A DNA stretch of 64,000 nt from Anabaena cylindrica PCC 7122 (GCF_000317695.1 NC_019771.1:992001-1056000); one strand, 5' to 3'; positions 7,025 to 15,932 are shown, counted from the first letter of the stretch. Program-made: numbers and translations. The notes: generated by a model not told the origin, from the letters alone.

Positions 7025-9487
7025 CTATTTATGGCTTAATGGATCTAATAAATCTAACAAGCTTGGGTGTCCTGGAGTGACATAAGATTTAGATATTTTC
7101 GGTTTGTCAAGGTCACATTCAGAAGCTTTACCTTTCTGTTTCCCGTATCTAGGTCTAATAGGTCTTGCTATTAACCAGGTTTGCCTTTTTTCTAATAACC
7201 CTGTAAACCAAAACCATGAAAGCATTTTGCTAGTATAGTCTGTTATGGATTCTGGCTTGACACTACCTTGCTCATAATATATCTTTCGCAATAATTTTTT
7301 GAAATCATCCTCCCAAATATATTGATCTGGTATAAGATTTTCATAAATTTCTCGGATAACAATGTGATCCTCTATTTGATCAGCTAAATGTTCAGCAAGT
7401 TCATAATCCTGTAAATTAATTAAATTTTCCGGAGCAATTATTTTATTGCTTTTTGTATCTTTTTCTACCTGAAAAAAATTTTGTAAATCCTGAATAGCAT
7501 TATCAATTGTACTTTTCTTATATTTAGTTATTTCCACCAATTCTAATGAAGTTGTAGTAGAGTTGATTAGCCTAAAAATTCTCAGTAAAGTTGAAATTTT
7601 TGTTCTAGGTCTATAAGTTATAGTAATTTTAGGCAAAGTTCCATCTATAATAAAATCCCTAAAAATATCCCAATATATTTTATAGTTGTTTCCAGTTTCA
7701 ATTATTATTTTTGCTTTTATAAGACGATTAATTACATGAGAATTAAATTTATGGCACACTTCAATCTTAGGAACTGGAGATTGTTTGGCAATATATTCTA
7801 AGCAATTAGAATGTTCTGGATTGTTGTTTATGTATCTTTGAATATCAGACTCAAATATTTTTTCGATATCAAATTTAGTAATTAACTTTTTGTTTCCTGA
7901 AGATATTTGTCTTTGATCAATATTTTGATTGTAAATATCACCACATAATTTCTTGATTAACCAAGGTAAATTATGACAATTTTCAGATAACCATTTTTTT
8001 ATTTTTGGATCTAAGCGTTTACCATTTTGGCTTAAATATTCTGAAAATCTATCAAGTAGTTTCAATGAATCCTGATATGAGAAATTATCGAATTCAATAT
8101 CTTTTCTGATTTTTCCTAATTCTTGCCAAATGTGATATCTAGGATCTTCCATTGGAATATTAATATCAGTTCTCCAGCAAAATCCTAAAATTATATTTTC
8201 TTTTAAGCTATCAATTTCATAGCCTAATCTCTTAAATATATTAAATAGAGATGATAAATTTTCTTTAATTATTATTTCCTCAAATTGATCAAAAAATATA
8301 ATTAATACTCGATTATTATTTTTGAGATTATCAAGAGCTAATTGAATTGATTCAGTAGAAAAAAAGGGAGGTTCAAGGATAGTAGATATTTTATGATTTG
8401 GTAGGTCAATAAATTTATCATTAATAGCTGTCTGTAATGCTTTGGTAATAACTCTAGGAATAAAAAGCGTTGACTGAGAAGGATCAACACTTGTAACATC
8501 TACATGATATATGTAGAAACTATTTTGATATTCTGGGATAGAGAAACAATCTGACGCTAATTTCAACAATAAAGACGATTTGCCAATACCTGTTATTCCT
8601 GGAAAACAAACAACTCTCAGTTTTGTTTTTTTATCTCTGACTTTTTTGATAAAATCCCAAAACTTATCCTGAGAGTTAATCATGCCAAAGAAATCCTCTG
8701 GACGACAAGGACGATGGTAATCATCAAAACTATCTGCTTCATTAATTTCTGAAATTGTTATGTCAATATTTTCTACAGGTGCGTTGTTTTGTAATATATT
8801 TTTACCATCATTAACAACAGCAATATCAAGACTAGCCCAATAAAGCTCGTGTTGGGAAAAATATTGTTTCCATTCATCTATAGACCAGTTGTTATTTGTA
8901 GTTGAGAAAATAATAATCCTATAGACATCACCGTCTTGACCAATTTCATCAGCTATCCAGACAAAATCTCTAGAGTGAGTTAATAATAAGGTCAGTTTTT
9001 CAATTTTGGATTTATCTATATTAAATTTTCCAAAATCAGGTGATTGAATGTTATAGATTTTGATAAATAACTCAACTAACTTATCTGTCCCCAAAAATTC
9101 CAAATAATATTTTTTGTTTTTTGTATCTTTGTTTTTATGTTTTTCTATTACTGCCTTTGCTTTTGGAGTTAGCTCCGAAGTTGAGATTAAGTAAGCATAT
9201 TCTACTTCTTCATCTTCTGCCTGACCCATTAACTGGTGTATTATACTAGGAGAAATATTCTTTTCCTCAAATTTACATTCTACCAATCCTCTTTTTTCCG
9301 TTATTAAGTCTTTAACATATATATCAGTTTGCATACCTTCAAATTCAATATCACCTATTACTTGCCAACGAAGTTCACTGAATAAAGGTTCTACTATCTT
9401 TTCCCAAAACTTTCCTTTTTTATTATTAGTCCATGTCTTAGGAACGACAACTTTCAATTTTTTCTTAATATTTAGTATGTTACTCAT
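7025..9487 (-). CDS. PD-(D/E)XK nuclease fused to STAND-like P-loop ATPase; candidate defence protein
   Basis: An 820-residue protein with three parts. Residues 20-145 form a restriction-type nuclease: WQVIGDIEFEGMQTDIYV, then LVECK, giving D55, E70 and K72 of the D...E-x-K site. Residues ~290-560 are a P-loop ATPase: GITGIGKS at 297-304 (Walker A), VLIIFFDQFEE at 394-404 (Walker B with two acidic residues), then a helical lid. The C-terminal ~260 residues look like winged helices (STTTSLELVEITKYKKSTIDNAIQDL). A nuclease effector on a STAND-type switch is the plan of Avs-like antiphage proteins, but this protein is shorter and lacks visible TPR sensors. Base composition is more AT-rich than its neighbours, which suggests transfer. 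Start at 9487 (MSNILNIKKK). Confidence 0.75.
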   Translation of the reverse strand: MSNILNIKKKLKVVVPKTWTNNKKGKFWEKIVEPLFSELRWQVIGDIEFEGMQTDIYVKDLITEKRGLVECKFEEKNISPSIIHQLMGQAEDEEVEYAYLISTSELTPKAKAVIEKHKNKDTKNKKYYLEFLGTDKLVELFIKIYNIQSPDFGKFNIDKSKIEKLTLLLTHSRDFVWIADEIGQDGDVYRIIIFSTTNNNWSIDEWKQYFSQHELYWASLDIAVVNDGKNILQNNAPVENIDITISEINEADSFDDYHRPCRPEDFFGMINSQDKFWDFIKKVRDKKTKLRVVCFPGITGIGKSSLLLKLASDCFSIPEYQNSFYIYHVDVTSVDPSQSTLFIPRVITKALQTAINDKFIDLPNHKISTILEPPFFSTESIQLALDNLKNNNRVLIIFFDQFEEIIIKENLSSLFNIFKRLGYEIDSLKENIILGFCWRTDINIPMEDPRYHIWQELGKIRKDIEFDNFSYQDSLKLLDRFSEYLSQNGKRLDPKIKKWLSENCHNLPWLIKKLCGDIYNQNIDQRQISSGNKKLITKFDIEKIFESDIQRYINNNPEHSNCLEYIAKQSPVPKIEVCHKFNSHVINRLIKAKIIIETGNNYKIYWDIFRDFIIDGTLPKITITYRPRTKISTLLRIFRLINSTTTSLELVEITKYKKSTIDNAIQDLQNFFQVEKDTKSNKIIAPENLINLQDYELAEHLADQIEDHIVIREIYENLIPDQYIWEDDFKKLLRKIYYEQGSVKPESITDYTSKMLSWFWFTGLLEKRQTWLIARPIRPRYGKQKGKASECDLDKPKISKSYVTPGHPSLLDLLDPLSHK

Positions 9488-9595
9488 CGTTAAGATGCTT
9501 ATTTATATAATAATTACATTATAGTACAAAAAGATTGTAAAGAAAAGAGGCAAAAAAAGATTATTAGTAAACTTTGAGTTTCCCCATTATCTCTT

Positions 9596-10522
9596 TCACT
9601 TCTTATAAATCAAAAACACCGAACCAATTGGCCCAAAGTTTTCCAAATAGATTTTATTGTTATAAAACAATCCCGGAGACATACCTCCATCAAATAACAT
9701 CCCCTCTTGAATTCTTCCTAAACAATTGTTTTTAGCAATTCCTTCTAAGACATCATCAAACTGACTTGGTAGTAACTCTTTATTAATTGCAGAAGTTTGA
9801 ATACTAGAATTAGCTTTCACATCATTAACTAACAAAATCACATAACCTTTACTAGTAACTGCTACCATAGAGCGATTAGTTGCACCTTTACAAGCAAATT
9901 CTCCTAAGGCTTGACAAATATCTTTAAACTTACCTTGACGGTAGAATCTACCATTACCTCCCACTAAATTGTAATTAAGAATATTCGCTCCTCTTCTGCC
10001 AGTATCAATAGTAGCTCTACGTTCCCTGGGGTTTCCCCCTGATATCCCAAAGGAAGAACGTTTGTTTTTAAATGCACCAGAATACTCTATCCCACGAGAT
10101 ATATTTAAACCTTGGGGTTTATTAACAGTATCTATATAGTCAGCATTAATGGCTGCAATTGGTGATTTACCATTTAATTTAGAATTTCCATCTGATATTA
10201 ATTGACTAAAATATTTGGGTATATATTCTTTGCGAAAGTTTCCTCTGCCATCTTTAGCGTATATTTTATGAGCCAAACCAACATTAACTTTAAAATCTAG
10301 TTCTGCTGATTTAGGATTAAAAATAATCACATGATTGATCCCTCTAGAATATCTTTCACCTTTATTATTAGTCTTAAAAAATTCAATACTAAACTGAGAA
10401 TTATTACCAGGACAATTAGTGGATGGTTTTGGTGCTGAATTAGCTACCATATCCTGACAACCTAATAATAAACCAGCGCTAATTATGGGAATAGATATCA
10501 AAAATAATTTATTTGTGTTCAT
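9596..10522 (-). CDS. Phosphodiester glycosidase (NAGPA) family lipoprotein
   Basis: The 308-residue protein begins with a lipoprotein signal peptide (MNTNKLFLISIPIISAGLLLGC, lipobox LLGC), so it should be exported and lipid-anchored. The rest has the NAGPA/DUF2233 pattern: HVIIFNPKSAELDFKVNVG, AAINADYID in place of the common AINGGFF, MVAVTSKGYVILLV, and a C-terminal GMLFDGGMSPGLFYN equal to the LDGGGS motif. Family members cleave sugar-phosphate diesters, e.g. in uncovering enzyme, and may act on envelope glycans. Substrate here is unknown. It stands alone with its own upstream region. Confidence 0.75.
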   Translation of the reverse strand: MNTNKLFLISIPIISAGLLLGCQDMVANSAPKPSTNCPGNNSQFSIEFFKTNNKGERYSRGINHVIIFNPKSAELDFKVNVGLAHKIYAKDGRGNFRKEYIPKYFSQLISDGNSKLNGKSPIAAINADYIDTVNKPQGLNISRGIEYSGAFKNKRSSFGISGGNPRERRATIDTGRRGANILNYNLVGGNGRFYRQGKFKDICQALGEFACKGATNRSMVAVTSKGYVILLVNDVKANSSIQTSAINKELLPSQFDDVLEGIAKNNCLGRIQEGMLFDGGMSPGLFYNNKIYLENFGPIGSVFLIYKK

Positions 10523-10550
10523 CTGTGTTTATCTACGGTTATGATCACAT

Positions 10551-10582
10551 AAAAAAACGCTACAGAATTACTATAGCGGGGA
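10551..10582 (-). terminator. Rho-independent terminator (minus strand), twin of 11663-11697
   Basis: Read on the minus strand, CGCTATAG and CTGTAGCG form an 8-bp stem with one G-U pair and a short loop, followed directly by seven T. It lies downstream of the 10816-11241 gene, separated from it by the 118-bp element at 10625-10742. Nearly the same hairpin follows the DUF4912 gene. Confidence 0.7.
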
Positions 10583-10624
10583 TTATTACTGGACATAACA
10601 AATCAATCATTGAATTTCTTGCCT

Positions 10625-10742
10625 TATAGCAATTCCCAAGCTCATAAATACACCCCACCCGCGCTGTCGCGCACCCTCCCCTTACCAAGGGGAGGGTTGG
10701 GGAGAGGTAATTTTGTATCTAATTAGAGTGGGAAAGGCTATA
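10625..10742. mobile_element. MITE-like element family A (TATAGC...GCTATA), copy 1
   Basis: A 118-bp element bounded by TATAGCAATTCCCA and the inverted TGGGAAAGGCTATA, with an inner GC-rich hairpin (CTCCCCTT/AAGGGGAG) and a GCGCTGTCGCGCACC block. Further copies are at 15579-15697 (inverted), 23914-24208 (interrupted), 31415-31533 (inverted) and a 3' fragment at about 58068-58100. Confidence 0.85.
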
Positions 10743-10815
10743 TCATCCTCTGTAATATCTTACCTGCTAACTGTCCGATACCAAAAAATGACAGTAAATG
10801 AATTCACCGTCTTCT

Positions 10816-11241
10816 TTAATCTTTTGGCCTCAGCAATTGCTCTAAAATTCTCTCCAGTCTCTCTATAGCAGCATTTGTTGATTGTTGGCTATCTCTTAAT
10901 TCGAGAACTACATTATTTACTACAGCATTACGCGCTTTGCCTGTATCCACAAAATCGTCAATTTTGTAGCTTAAGCGGTCAAACTGCTCATCTACTTTGA
11001 CAATAAAGTTGTCAACTTTTTCGCCCATGACTTGAACTGTTACGGATAACCCGTTAAGCTGTCTTTGGGTGATATCTTGTCTTTCTGATAGCCTGTCAAT
11101 GCGATTATTAGCTAATTCAGCATAGGAAGCGGCTGATATCAAAAGCTGTTTGGCAGTCTCAAACTCATCATCTAACTGCTGTAGGTGTGAGTCGATATTG
11201 GTTAGACGGGTGTTGGTGTCTACTGGCTGTGGGTTGGTCAT
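10816..11241 (-). CDS. Hypothetical coiled-coil protein
   Basis: The 141-residue protein (MTNPQPVDTNTRL) is almost entirely helical with heptad spacing (IDSHLQQLDDEFETAKQLL, IDRLSERQDITQRQLNGLS, FDRLSYKIDDFVDT, IERLERILEQLL), so it probably forms a long coiled coil. It has no signal peptide or membrane segment. It starts 27 bp after the stop of the ribbon-helix-helix gene and is likely cotranscribed with it. Function unknown. Confidence 0.65.
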   Translation of the reverse strand: MTNPQPVDTNTRLTNIDSHLQQLDDEFETAKQLLISAASYAELANNRIDRLSERQDITQRQLNGLSVTVQVMGEKVDNFIVKVDEQFDRLSYKIDDFVDTGKARNAVVNNVVLELRDSQQSTNAAIERLERILEQLLRPKD

Positions 11242-11268
11242 GCCGATTGTTGCTGGCTGTACGTGCGG

Positions 11269-11436
11269 CTAACTTGCTTTCTGGTCTTGAGGTTTGTAGC
11301 TCTTAACTGCTCGTGTAATTATCCGTTCTACAAGATTGGATAATGTACGGTCTTCAACATTTGCAATACTTTCTAGTTCTTCCCGTAGTTCATGTGAGCA
11401 AGTAAATGTAATTTTTGCCTTTTTAGTTTGACCCAT
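11269..11436 (-). CDS. Ribbon-helix-helix (CopG-like) DNA-binding protein
   Basis: From the ATG at 11436 the product is 55 residues: MGQTKKAKITFTCSHELREELESIA... The strand KKAKITFTC followed by two helices (HELREELESIANVE and TLSNLVERIITRAVKSY) is the ribbon-helix-helix fold; such proteins bind DNA as dimers and are often antitoxins or autoregulators. The frame is open up to another ATG at 11484, but a 20-bp sequence (11437-11456) just before the 11436 start is repeated at 11522-11541 and looks like an operator, which favours the shorter product. Confidence 0.7.
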   Translation of the reverse strand: MGQTKKAKITFTCSHELREELESIANVEDRTLSNLVERIITRAVKSYKPQDQKAS

Positions 11437-11541
11437 AACTTCAGAAACTATAGATACCTTAAGGTTACATTCTCGCTCAGTCAAAAACCAAATATTTTAG
11501 AAGCTAGTAGAATTTATAGATAACTTCAGAAGCTATAGATA
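11437..11541. promoter_or_regulatory. Two 20-bp direct repeats upstream of the RHH gene, likely operators
   Basis: AACTTCAGAAACTATAGATA at 11437-11456 and AACTTCAGAAGCTATAGATA at 11522-11541 match at 19 of 20 positions, same orientation, 85 bp apart, directly upstream of a gene for a ribbon-helix-helix DNA binder. Such regulators usually bind repeated operators at their own promoter. The link is inferred from position. Confidence 0.55.
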
Positions 11542-11662
11542 ATATAACGATAGATAAGCCAATCAGACAAGTATCTGTCAGCGATCGCTTACTAATCCCC
11601 TCATAAATATTGGTATCAACAGATGTTGCGGCTCGCAAAGCAGGTTTTTAAGTACATATCAT

Positions 11663-11697
11663 AAAAAAATCCGCTACAGAATGACTATAGCGGGGAT
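11663..11697 (-). terminator. Rho-independent terminator after the DUF4912 gene
   Basis: On the minus strand CCGCTATAG pairs with CTGTAGCGG (one G-U pair, 5-nt loop), followed by ATTTTTTTAT. It lies 55 bp past the stop of the DUF4912 gene. The remaining bases between 11542 and 11662 hold one HIP1 octamer and no gene. Confidence 0.8.
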
Positions 11698-11751
11698 GAT
11701 TAAAAATTGCAGTTATGGCGTAATGTAAAATTCAATGGGTAAATTCAAAAT

Positions 11752-13008
11752 TTACGCAAGCCATTCCAGAACGGCTTCTTCTTTAGTGTTGGTATTGCGA
11801 GATGGTGTTTCCCGCTCAAACTTCATGTGAATAGAACGGCTTTGTTCACCATCAGCAGCAACAGCCAAAATTGGGTAATCAATTACACCATCTTGGAAAG
11901 ACATTTGGAAACGGAATGTACCATCTGAATTGAGTTGAATGGGACGGCCACCAATAGTTACAGTTGCATCTGGTTCAGTTGCACCATATACAATCAATTC
12001 AGCGTCAGCAATTAACCAGAACTGACGAGGACGTACAGGTACTGCGGAAGCAGAGAAGCCAACACCAGACATACCCACACCGGACATAGTTAAACCAGAT
12101 ACGGTAGGAACTGCCCACATACCCACACCAGATGGGAAAACGTAGGAACTGATAGCTTGTTCTGGACGTGCCGAACCGGGTACTTGTTGCATCGAACCAA
12201 ATAGAGAACCTGCAACTCGTTGAGCTTCAGCAGATTCTGCTAAACCAAAGATTTGGTCATAAATGGGGTTGCCATTTGCAGTTCCAGCTGCTGCTGCTGT
12301 GGTAGCAATTTTCTTAGCTGGGGGAACTAGTTCGTACTTAGTCGTACCGCGCAATTCTTCTTCAAAGTCTACGGTGATGAAGACATCTTCAATCCAGTCG
12401 GAAGGATAGACGGGAGGAATGTGGACTCTTGCAGAACGAGCTAATACCAACCAACTACCATCTGCGGTACGATAACCGATATCAATGACGTAATCGCGAT
12501 CGCTTACCGGAATGGGTAAATACCATTCTCTTGCTAGTTCATCAGCAGGATATTCCTGGATACTGTGGGGGCTTTGATGTTCGATATTAATGTCAGTAAC
12601 ATCATAAATCCGCAATGCTAGTTGCTGTCCGCCTTGACGGCGTAGTTCTTCTCTGTGATCATTGGGAATATCCCAGTATGTATAAGCCCATTGAGGATCA
12701 CGAGGTAATAGAACTATACGGCTATCACCGTAACCCGCTGGTAAATCGGCAAGTGCCTCATCCACATCAGCGAGAGAACCACCAGTACGATCTTCCTGAC
12801 CTAATTCAAACTTTGCTGCTTCCACGGTCTCCTGTGCCTCCAGTGAACGAGATGGACTAAGCGAAACTTTGTTGCGCTGGACTTCTTGAATTGATGCCAG
12901 CAGTTGAGATTTACGCATTCGGCTATAGCGAGAAATGCTGTATTCACTAGCAACTTTACGAAGTTGCCGTAATGTCATCTCCTCTAGCGGGGGGCGTTCT
13001 TTTGCCAT
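11752..13008 (-). CDS. DUF4912 protein with Rho-N/SAP-like N-terminus
   Basis: The 418-residue protein starts MAKERPPLEEMTLRQLRKVASEYSI. Residues 8-45 form a small helical LRQLRKVASEY...SRMRKSQLLASI motif of the Rho N-terminal/SAP type, which can bind nucleic acid. Residues ~95-220 match the DUF4912 pattern (SRIVLLPRDPQWAYTYWDIPNDHREELRRQGG, LALRIYDVTDI, REWYLPIPVSDRDYVIDIGYRTADGSWLVLARSARVHIPP). A Gly/Met-rich spacer (GVGMSGVGFSASAVPVRPR) and a beta-rich C-terminal region follow. Cytosolic; role unknown. It is monocistronic with a strong terminator. Confidence 0.8.
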   Translation of the reverse strand: MAKERPPLEEMTLRQLRKVASEYSISRYSRMRKSQLLASIQEVQRNKVSLSPSRSLEAQETVEAAKFELGQEDRTGGSLADVDEALADLPAGYGDSRIVLLPRDPQWAYTYWDIPNDHREELRRQGGQQLALRIYDVTDINIEHQSPHSIQEYPADELAREWYLPIPVSDRDYVIDIGYRTADGSWLVLARSARVHIPPVYPSDWIEDVFITVDFEEELRGTTKYELVPPAKKIATTAAAAGTANGNPIYDQIFGLAESAEAQRVAGSLFGSMQQVPGSARPEQAISSYVFPSGVGMWAVPTVSGLTMSGVGMSGVGFSASAVPVRPRQFWLIADAELIVYGATEPDATVTIGGRPIQLNSDGTFRFQMSFQDGVIDYPILAVAADGEQSRSIHMKFERETPSRNTNTKEEAVLEWLA

Positions 13009-13575
13009 TTATTTGGCCTCCAGTAGTGGTAAAGGTAAATGATATCCCTGGGTTATAAAATGTCATCTATCCCAGATGAATTTCTTATTCCTGACTCCTG
13101 GTTTTGCCCAGTTTATAAGTGTTTTAGTTTGTTTTTAAATGGAGATACACGACTTGCTTAATTCCTAGTCTTGCCGTCATTAGCATTTCTTCGGGATCAG
13201 CGGCGTGCTTTCGTTAAATAGATATTAACCGGTAATCATGCCTAGTGAGCAAGGGGTCTGAAGACGGTTTTTCGCCTGTTTGACGTATTTATCAGCCCTT
13301 TGGGGATCATTATGTCAGGAAACAATGACATAAATAGTTTTTGGGGAAACATTTATCAAGATTTCATGACATTGATATCCAAAAGCTCAAATCCCCGACT
13401 AATTTAAGAAATCGGGGATCTGGTTACTCAGACAAAATTTAGTGGAAAATTCTTGTGCTGTCAGGGTTTTACTGACAACTATGGTGTGTCAGACTTCATA
13501 AATGCTGCAAATAAACAGATATTTAATATCTGACGCACCCTACAAAGCAAGCCAGTTGCGTCAGTCCTGTTTGAA
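13009..13575. other. Intergenic region, 567 bp
   Basis: No gene seen. It contains the presumed DUF4912 promoter side, a hairpin at 13391-13419 (ATCCCCGA...ATCGGGGAT) and an inverted-repeat segment near 13480-13545 (GGTGTGTCAGA...TCTGACGCACCCTAC) related to a segment near 31300-31360. Confidence 0.5.
13391..13419 (-). terminator. Possible terminator-like hairpin
   Basis: ATCCCCGA and TCGGGGAT form an 8-9-bp stem around a short AT loop; on the minus strand it is followed by TTTGAGCTTTT. It lies about 160 bp past the stop of the glycosyltransferase gene. It could instead be a dispersed palindrome. Confidence 0.35.
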
Positions 13576-14571
13576 TTACGAAAAATATTTTTGTTTTATT
13601 TTACCATATACTCTTTTTATAAATAGTTTTGTTAAACGCAATTTTGTTAAATCTGGAATCTTGAAAGAGGAATGAATTTTGTAATCAAAAAAATCATTGA
13701 TCTCCGTTAAAATTAATGTAAATCTATTAATGATATTTTCACCACGGTACTCTGACAAAATTTCTGGTGATAAAGTTAAATAAACTGGAGATGCTAGAGA
13801 TTTAAGAATACGTTGTACATCATATTCTAGAGAGTATCCAGCAATTTTATAACAATTAAAGCCAGGATCTAAATAATCAGAAAGTCCGCCATTAATACTA
13901 GAAAAAACCTGACACCCACAGGCAAGGGCTTCCATTGGTTGTAAGCCAAAACCTTCACTAACGCCTTGTTGCGCCCAATATTCAGCAGAATCATAAAGAT
14001 AAATTTTAGCTCGGTTGAATAATCCTGGTAAATCTTCGATATAAGAATCAACGACAAAAACATTACATTTTTTCTGCAATGCGGGAATTAATTCTTTGAT
14101 TAAATATTCCGAAGATTTTCGAGTTTGAACTAAAATATCAATATCTCGCTCAAGATGCAAATTTATAAATTCATCAGCGATTTGATTAGGTAAATAATAA
14201 ATTAAAGAATTAGGTGATTTTTGCCCCCAATATCCCATCGTGTTACGGCTGACTGTCATGATGGGAATATCTGACGGTAGCTTGAATTTATAACCAGCAG
14301 TGTGAGCATGATAAACCACATTATATTTTTGCAGTTTGGGCGCTAGTTTAGCGATATCAAATCCCCAACTAATGATAAATATCACATCATTCAAGTTGTT
14401 TTCTTTGAGTAGATCATCAAGAAATAGTTTATCTTTTTCTCTCTGTCGATAAGTAACAACATCAGCATGACAGACCTGTTGAGCTAAACTAACTGTTTTC
14501 AACTCTGCCCAAAGACCACCACAGGAAAATTTTTTATCTGTACCAGGAACTAAAAAATAAAGTTTTCTCAT
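13576..14571 (-). CDS. Glycosyltransferase, GT-B fold (family 1/4-like)
   Basis: From the ATG at 14571 the protein has 331 residues (MRKLYFLVPGTDKKFSCGGLW). An upstream in-frame codon at 14613 would add 14 residues of little homology-like character. The C-terminal half has the GT-B nucleotide-sugar site: EGFGLQPMEALACGCQVFSSINGGLSDYLDPGFN, with the E-x7-E pattern of GT1/GT4 enzymes. It probably transfers a sugar to a cell-surface glycan. Acceptor and donor are not predictable. It is not beside other polysaccharide genes. Confidence 0.75.
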   Translation of the reverse strand: MRKLYFLVPGTDKKFSCGGLWAELKTVSLAQQVCHADVVTYRQREKDKLFLDDLLKENNLNDVIFIISWGFDIAKLAPKLQKYNVVYHAHTAGYKFKLPSDIPIMTVSRNTMGYWGQKSPNSLIYYLPNQIADEFINLHLERDIDILVQTRKSSEYLIKELIPALQKKCNVFVVDSYIEDLPGLFNRAKIYLYDSAEYWAQQGVSEGFGLQPMEALACGCQVFSSINGGLSDYLDPGFNCYKIAGYSLEYDVQRILKSLASPVYLTLSPEILSEYRGENIINRFTLILTEINDFFDYKIHSSFKIPDLTKLRLTKLFIKRVYGKIKQKYFS

Positions 14572-14655
14572 CAGAAAATTAATATAAGCAGTATTCACTT
14601 GAAGAAGATACAAAATTTACGGTAAAAACCACACAGAAAAAGATTTTTATTCCTG

Positions 14656-14728
14656 TACGGGCGAAGCATTCGGAAAATAGCCTTTGCCAAAAACTAATAA
14701 TTGATCGCCCGAATGCTTCGCCCCTACT
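14656..14728. repeat. Inverted repeat with GGGCGAAGCATTCGG arms
   Basis: GTACGGGCGAAGCATTCGG at the left and CCGAATGCTTCGCCCCTAC at the right form a long imperfect palindrome around a 35-bp AT-rich centre. It lies between the glycosyltransferase and DUF6391 genes and resembles the dispersed palindromes of Nostocales. Confidence 0.75.
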
Positions 14729-14751
14729 ACTCCTGAATTTTGCCATAGTAT

Positions 14752-15405
14752 TTATCCACACCATTTTACTTTAATAAAATGCGCTTCACGTCCCCAGGAA
14801 TCGCGGGTGCGGGTAATATTTTCAGTTTCTAGGTTAAATGGGATAGCTGTTGTTAGATAACGTTGGGCTATAAAACCTAAATCGGGTGCAAGTTCAGATG
14901 CTGTTGTAGCGGCTAAACCTAAGCCTATGAGTTGTTCAACTGGTCGGAATGGTAACAATAAATGCACACCTATAGCCAGTCCAGCAGTTAAAAGCATTGC
15001 TACAGATAAATTTGTACCGCAACGGGGATGAACGGCTAAATCCCATTCTCCACTGGTGAGACGATGTTGGGCTAGTGTTACCGCACGTCGCAAATGACTT
15101 ATATTCACGTCACCATAGAGATAAAATCCATGTTCTGTGGACAAACCGCCCAATAATTCATTATCCAATTGCACATTAGTGGGTTTTCCTGGATGAGAAT
15201 AAGCGCTTTTAGTTTCACTGAGAACCCAAACAGTAGCGTGTTCTAGGGCGTGAACCTGACGCAGCATCAGAATTTCTTGTAACCCCGGTAAAAAAGATAG
15301 CTGTTTGAGTAATTCAGCATCTTGTTGGCAATGTGGTGCTGTAAAGTCAAGGTTAAAAAAGTTAAAGGGAGATGAGGTATCTGGAAAAGAAGTAGGAGTA
15401 TTCAT
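14752..15405 (-). CDS. DUF6391-type protein
   Basis: The 217-residue protein (MNTPTSFPDTSSPF) contains QVHALEHATVWVLSE near residue 50, then LGGLSTEHGFYLYGDV and HPRCGTNLSVAMLL, followed by a hydrophobic stretch (AMLLTAGLAIGVHLLLPF) that could be one or two membrane helices. The HALEHAT and HPRCGTN motifs recall metal-binding sites, but no activity is known. I place it in DUF6391 from pattern memory. It could be membrane-associated. No obvious partner gene nearby. Confidence 0.6.
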   Translation of the reverse strand: MNTPTSFPDTSSPFNFFNLDFTAPHCQQDAELLKQLSFLPGLQEILMLRQVHALEHATVWVLSETKSAYSHPGKPTNVQLDNELLGGLSTEHGFYLYGDVNISHLRRAVTLAQHRLTSGEWDLAVHPRCGTNLSVAMLLTAGLAIGVHLLLPFRPVEQLIGLGLAATTASELAPDLGFIAQRYLTTAIPFNLETENITRTRDSWGREAHFIKVKWCG

Positions 15406-15578
15406 TTTCCCCCAGCTGATAAATCAACATAGATTTCTTTCCAATGTAGCGCTTGCATCGCTGTCTTATTGCTAATTTTTGTGGATAATTTTTTGAACAA
15501 GATGAAGGCAAGGGGAAAAGAGTAAATAAAAACTATACCCTTTTCCCCTTATGCTTTCCCTGACTTCTGAATAAAGTC

Positions 15579-15697
15579 TATAGCCTTTTCCAATCTAGTT
15601 AGATACAAAATTACCCCTCCCCAACCCTCCCCTTACCAAGGGGAGGGTGCGCGACAGCGCGGGTGGGGTGTATTTCATGAGCTTGGGAATTGCTATA
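15579..15697. mobile_element. MITE-like element family A, copy 2 (inverted)
   Basis: A 119-bp copy, opposite in orientation to 10625-10742, bounded by TATAGCCTTTTCCA and TGGGAATTGCTATA. The internal CTCCCCTT/AAGGGGAG hairpin and GCGCGACAGCGC block are intact. Confidence 0.85.
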
Positions 15698-15759
15698 TTG
15701 ATTCTTTGAGCTTTTCCTCGGTTATCTGTTGTGCTGAATTCTAGGAGGAATTCTGATAT

Positions 15760-15833
15760 ACAAGTTCCGAGAGTGGAAAGAAAGTTGATTCCTTAGCGTC
15801 AACTTTCGCTTAAGTGAAAGTTGCAGAACTTGT
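15760..15833. other. Nested inverted repeat upstream region, possible structured RNA
   Basis: ACAAGTTC (15760-15767) pairs with GAACTTGT (15826-15833). Inside, AAAGTTGA and TCAACTTTC, plus a further GAAAGTTGC, can form alternative stems. It could be a small RNA, a regulatory hairpin or an old mobile element. Confidence 0.35.
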
Positions 15834-15932
15834 GGTAGAGGTTCACACTGAAAAATAGGAGTGAGGAGGAGAACAATCAGTAAACCTCAAAATTGACTTT
15901 TCAGCATACCAGATGGGAGTAATAGCAATCGA

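Larger units (their letters stand above)
15406..15932. other. Intergenic region with a mobile element and a nested palindrome
   Basis: No gene is seen in 527 bp. It contains a family A element (15579-15697) and a nested inverted repeat (15760-15833). Confidence 0.5.
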
